The notes beneath the pieces were generated by a model that was not told the origin of the DNA, searched no databases, and worked only from the letters and a program-made list of their open reading frames with translations. A program made the position numbers and the translations under genes. Source: an uncultured Eubacteriales bacterium (GTDB taxonomy: Bacteria > Bacillota > Clostridia > Lachnospirales > Anaerotignaceae). Taken from it: 34,398 nt of DNA. The stretch lies in contig CAKQPE010000009.1 in assembly GCA_934256695.1 (NCBI GenBank), forward strand, positions 1 to 34,398, in the 5' to 3' direction. Shown in pieces: positions 31,515-34,398 of the stretch (within the stretch, counting starts at the first letter, position 1; each line of letters opens with the position of its first letter).

Positions 31515-32324
31515 TTAAAACAACTTAATCTGTCTCGGCTCTTTATTTTCAAAAGCTGTAATACTGTCAAATCCGGCTTCTTTAATCATTTTATAGGCTT
31601 CGTCAAATTTATATGCCATTTGCTCAGGTGTATGTGTGTCAGAGCCTACTGTTATTATTTTTCCGCCAAGGTCGTGATAAAGCTTTATAAGCTCGAACTG
31701 TGGGTGTGGCCCGCCTACGCCATATCTGTAGCCCGATGTATTAACCTCTATGCCTTTGGATTTTTCGATAAGTGTTTTGAATATTTTTGTTATTGTAGGC
31801 ATAAAAAGTTTGTAGTCAATGACTTTGTTTTGGTAATCTCCGTAACGGTTTATAAAATCAATGTGACCATATACATTAAAGAAATCATAGTTTTCAACAT
31901 TGTGTAAAACCTCATCAAAATATTGTCCGTATGCTTCGTTTTGAGTTTTTCCGTCAAAGAAATCGTGGACACAAAGGTCATATCCGTCCTGAACAACGTG
32001 AGTTGAACCTATTATAAAATCATACCGGTTTTTGGATACAAGGTCTGTTATCTGATTCATTACATGGGGCTGTATGCCTATCTCGACACCTTTTAATATC
32101 TTTATTTGACCTTTGTACTTGTTTCTCAGTCTTTCTATTTCTTTTGAATACGGTTCGTAATCAAATAAGAATGGATAATCCGGATCGGGATAGTCGAAAT
32201 CTATGTGGTCTGTTGCGGCTATTTCCTTTAGACCGATAGATATTGCTTTTTTTATATTTTCCTCCATAGGTGTGTCGCTGTCGGAGGAAAAATCTGAATG
32301 TGTATGGTAATCTGCAAAAAACAT
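31515..32324 (-). CDS. hisJ: Histidinol-phosphatase, PHP family
   Basis: A 269-residue metal-dependent phosphoesterase of the PHP superfamily, most like the HisJ/HisK histidinol-phosphatases that remove phosphate in the penultimate step of histidine synthesis. Metal-ligand motifs are seen: DYHTHSDFSSDS near the start, ATDHIDFD, the Glu in ILKGVEIGIQ, GSTHVV, YGHIDFINRYGDY and the final GSDTHTPEQMA. AAAGGAG precedes the ATG. No other his genes are nearby, so a different phosphoester substrate is possible. Confidence 0.85.
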   Translation of the reverse strand: MFFADYHTHSDFSSDSDTPMEENIKKAISIGLKEIAATDHIDFDYPDPDYPFLFDYEPYSKEIERLRNKYKGQIKILKGVEIGIQPHVMNQITDLVSKNRYDFIIGSTHVVQDGYDLCVHDFFDGKTQNEAYGQYFDEVLHNVENYDFFNVYGHIDFINRYGDYQNKVIDYKLFMPTITKIFKTLIEKSKGIEVNTSGYRYGVGGPHPQFELIKLYHDLGGKIITVGSDTHTPEQMAYKFDEAYKMIKEAGFDSITAFENKEPRQIKLF

Positions 32325-32356
32325 TTTTTTCAGCTCCTTTTAATTTTATATAGGCA

Positions 32357-32365
32357 ATTATAGCA
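32357..32365 (-). promoter_or_regulatory. Extended -10 promoter of hisJ
   Basis: On the minus strand TGCTATAAT is a perfect extended -10 element, about 30 bases upstream of the hisJ start codon. The -35 region is weak, which extended -10 promoters tolerate. Confidence 0.5.
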
Positions 32366-32516
32366 TAAAATAATTTGAATTTGCATATTTATTTATAGAG
32401 CAGGCTTTCGGACATAAAAAATTCAATGTTTTTTCACAGGATAAACATAATTGAAGTGTATATTATTAATTAAAGAAAATAAATTTGAATATATTTTTTG
32501 AAAAGGAGAGATAATT

Positions 32517-32639
32517 ATGAATTTTGATAAAGTTATAATAAATTCACTTTGCGATTTGTTTATTTCATATGAAATAGTAAAAGAAAAGTAAATGGTCTGA
32601 TTTTATATAACAAAAACACATATTACTTATATGGCTGAG
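32517..32639 (+). CDS. Possible 40-residue small protein
   Basis: The ATG at 32517 is preceded by a strong ribosome binding site (AAAAGGAGAG, 8-base spacing). The predicted product starts MNFDKVIINSLCDLFISYEI and ends NTYYLYG. It has a short hydrophobic stretch and several Tyr residues, but no recognised domain. It lies between divergent genes with its own space, ending just before the GGDEF promoter. The good ribosome binding site is the main argument; without conservation data it may be chance. Confidence 0.35.
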
Positions 32640-32650
32640 ACGATATTGTG

Positions 32651-32679
32651 TTGAAAAATAAAATTTCGTATTGTATAAT
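32651..32679 (+). promoter_or_regulatory. Promoter of the GGDEF-protein gene
   Basis: TTGAAA (32651-32656) and TATAAT (32674-32679) with 17-base spacing. The expected leader is about 155 nt. Confidence 0.65.
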
Positions 32680-32839
32680 ATTAATAAAATATTTTATATA
32701 TGGGCATCTTAATTTTTATCATAATATTTTAGCTTTACAAGATGGCTTAAAGATAAATTTAAAAATTTATTTTTAAGGCTATTTTTATGTAAATAATAAT
32801 GTGTTCTGCATTAAAAATCTGTACCGGAGGTGTGTGTGC

Positions 32840-33994
32840 TTGAATTTTTTTAGGGTTCAATATATTGAAGTAAACATTGTAGGAATAATAATGCTTTCTA
32901 TAATGCTTATATACACCTTATGGGTACAGAGAGATATTCTTATGGCAGAACAACAGTATTTTGTAAAAATGCTTGTGGTAAATATTGTGTTGTTTGCACT
33001 TGATACGTTTACTTATGTTTTGAACTATCATAACATATGGTATCTTGCAGCTATAAACAAAGTATGTTGTGCCGTATATTTTGTACTTCATGGATATTTT
33101 GCTTATTTATGGATAATATATTGCATAAAGGTACTATATCCGGAATATAAGATGAACAGTTTAAAAAGATTTATTATTTCTCTGCCGGCGTTGGCGGTTG
33201 TATGTCTGGCTGTTATAAGCATAAAGACAGGCTGGATATATACTATTACAAATGCAAACAGCTATTTAAGAGGAAAGTATTTTTATCTTATGATTCCGTT
33301 AACTTTTATATACTGGGTTATGGGGCTTTTATTGGATTTTAAAGAAATATTATACCCCGATAGGGTGCGTGAAAAGAATGTTTATATCATACTTGCAATT
33401 CTTCCTATTCCTGTTTTTATAAGCAATATAATTCAGATGAAATATTATGGGCTTTCCGTAATATGGATAAGTATTGCTTTGAGTCTGTTGGTTCTTTTTA
33501 TAAATGTCCAGAATAATTATCTTTTAAGAGATCCGCTTACAGGGCTTTTTAATAAAAGACAAATAAACCAGCAGATTATGTGGGAGGTAAAGCATATTAA
33601 AAATGCAAAATATTACCTTTTTTCAATTATGATAGACGTTGACAGATTTAAACAAATAAATGACACATATGGTCATAGTATAGGCGATAAGGCCCTTATT
33701 GATGTTGCCGGCATATTGAAAGAAAATTTTAGAAAAAGGGATTTCATAGGCAGATTTGGCGGTGATGAGTTTATAGTAATGGGGCATATAAAAGAGCGTA
33801 ATGAAATAAATATACTTATAGAACGAATTAAGTTCCTTGAAAAGGAATACAATAAAAAGAATAATATTTACAGCCTGTCTTTAAGCATTGGCTACAGTGT
33901 GTTTGATAAAAATGATAATATCAGTTTTGAAAATTTTATCAATGAGGCTGACAGTAAGATGTATAATATAAAAAAACAAGGGAAAGAGAATATT
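32840..33994 (+). CDS. Seven-helix membrane diguanylate cyclase (GGDEF)
   Basis: I choose the TTG at 32840, 9 bases after GGAGG, giving 385 residues. The N-terminal half has about seven membrane helices (from residue 10 to about 225), probably a membrane sensor. The C-terminal GGDEF domain starts at DPLTGLFNKR (about 231) and contains IDVDRFKQINDTYGHSIGD, the intact active site GGDEF (307-311), and an RxxD inhibitory I-site (RKRD, 298-301) exactly five residues upstream. It should make cyclic di-GMP from two GTP and be product-inhibited. There is no EAL domain. The gene is single, with its own promoter; no effector or riboswitch for c-di-GMP is seen in the window. Confidence 0.9.
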
Positions 33995-33997
33995 TAA

Positions 33998-34108
33998 ATT
34001 TATCGAACTAAGACCGTGGACTCCGTCCACACCTGCAAGCCTTTGAAAAGGCTTGACCTAAACTTTTATCAAAACGCAATTACATTGCGTTTTTCGGAAA
34101 TCCATTTG
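33998..34108 (-). repeat. Mosaic hairpin repeat, inverted copy after the GGDEF gene
   Basis: Read on the minus strand it has the same module order as 18411-18503: AAAACGCAAT/ATTGCGTTTT hairpin, linker TGATAAAAGTTT, AAGCCTTT/AAAGGCTT hairpin, then GTGGACGGAGTCCAC and GGTCTTAGTTCGATAAATT. It starts almost directly at the GGDEF stop and may double as its terminator. Confidence 0.7.
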
Positions 34109-34398
34109 CGAAGCTTTTAAAGCCTTCCCTTGGGGGAAGGTGTCACGAAGTGACGGATGAGGGATTTGTTTAAATACAAATTATGTTTTTCATATAATTT
34201 ATTTTCTTATTTTTCCCTCATCCGACTCGCTACGCTCGCCACCTTCTCCCGAGAGAAGGCTTTAAAACCCTTCCGTCAAGCTACGCTTGCCACCTTCCCT
34301 TTCAGGGACGGCTTATTATTTGCAATTTAATACTTAGTCCCAAAATACCGTGACTTTGTCACGGTATTTTACTAAAAGTTTCGCTTGAGCCTTTTCAA
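34109..34398. repeat. Cluster of palindromic intergenic repeats at the right edge
   Basis: This stretch is made of GAAGGTG/CACCTTC-type palindromes: AGCCTTCCCTTGGGGGAAGG with GTCACGAAGTGAC and GGATGAGGG (34119-34163); inverted CCCTCATCCG with GCTACGCTCGCC and CACCTTCTCC (34215-34259); and another CACCTTCCCTTTCAGGGACGGC unit (34291-34313). From 34340 a further mosaic-repeat copy begins (AAAATACCGTGAC/GTCACGGTATTTT hairpin, then CTAAAAGTTTCGCTTGAGCC) and is cut by the window end. No gene is present. Confidence 0.65.

Larger units (their letters stand above)
32325..32839. other. Divergent intergenic region before the GGDEF gene
   Basis: About 515 bases. It holds the minus-strand extended -10 promoter for hisJ, a candidate 40-residue ORF, the plus-strand promoter at 32651-32679 and an AT-rich leader of about 155 nt containing AAATTTAAAAATTTATTTTTAA-type palindromic A/T runs. 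Nothing else is recognised. Confidence 0.5.

Noticed and set aside
31473..31907. 144-codon plus-strand frame antisense to hisJ
   Set aside because: The PHP phosphatase on the other strand has clear metal-binding motifs; this frame has none.

Overview
The window looks like chromosome of a low-GC, anaerobic Firmicute of the Clostridia (probably Lachnospirales-like; this is inferred from gene content and AT-rich codon use, not from a marker gene). Supporting signs are a V-type ATPase in place of an F-type enzyme, meso-diaminopimelate dehydrogenase, a sodium:alanine-type symporter, strong AGGAGG-type ribosome binding sites, many TTG starts and short T-rich intrinsic terminators.

Region 1 (1-2340) is accessory DNA beside two tRNA genes (Glu, Cys). 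A broken tail-tape-measure-like gene lies antisense against the tRNA-Cys terminator. It is followed by a double zinc-ribbon protein, two 49-residue microproteins sharing a PPLP(R/H)H motif and arranged tail to tail, a three-helix membrane protein, and a 45-bp fragment of a second zinc-ribbon gene. This reads as a decayed prophage or mobile-element edge and is the least understood coding part of the window.

Region 2 (2341-8655) is housekeeping. A DD-carboxypeptidase on the minus strand is divergent from a comEA-like helix-hairpin-helix gene, which is followed closely by a response regulator, a sensor kinase and a membrane-anchored GerMN-domain protein. Next is tsaD, for tRNA t6A synthesis.

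Region 3 (8660-17925) is a complete nine-gene V-type ATPase operon in the order G/H-I-K-E-C-F-A-B-D. It sits behind a consensus promoter and a leader of about 320 nt, and ends at a strong hairpin terminator. The proteolipid carries the residues that bind Na+ in the Enterococcus enzyme, so a sodium pump is likely. This fits the Na+-coupled symporter nearby.

Region 4 (17926-24955) starts with an intergenic block rich in palindromic repeats. It then has ddh convergent on an AGCS symporter with a shared bidirectional terminator, and a two-gene surface-polysaccharide unit (polyprenyl-phosphate sugar transferase plus O-antigen-ligase-like protein).

Region 5 (24956-30220) is the lower glycolysis operon pgk-tpiA-gpmI-eno, without gapA or a cggR-type regulator. 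It has a clear promoter, an inverted repeat across that promoter and a leader with a long perfect stem.

Region 6 (30221-34398) holds a roughly 900-bp non-coding block with a tandem array of conserved-loop hairpins, then a minus-strand pair (PHP histidinol-phosphatase and a flavin/pyridoxamine-oxidase-like protein), a 40-codon small ORF, a 7-helix GGDEF protein with an I-site, and a second block of mosaic palindromic repeats related to those in region 4.

The most promising undescribed items are the tandem hairpin array at 30481-30733, the paired PPLP microproteins with the overlapping membrane-protein gene at 1287-2118, the mosaic intergenic repeat family, and the structured leaders of the V-ATPase and pgk operons.
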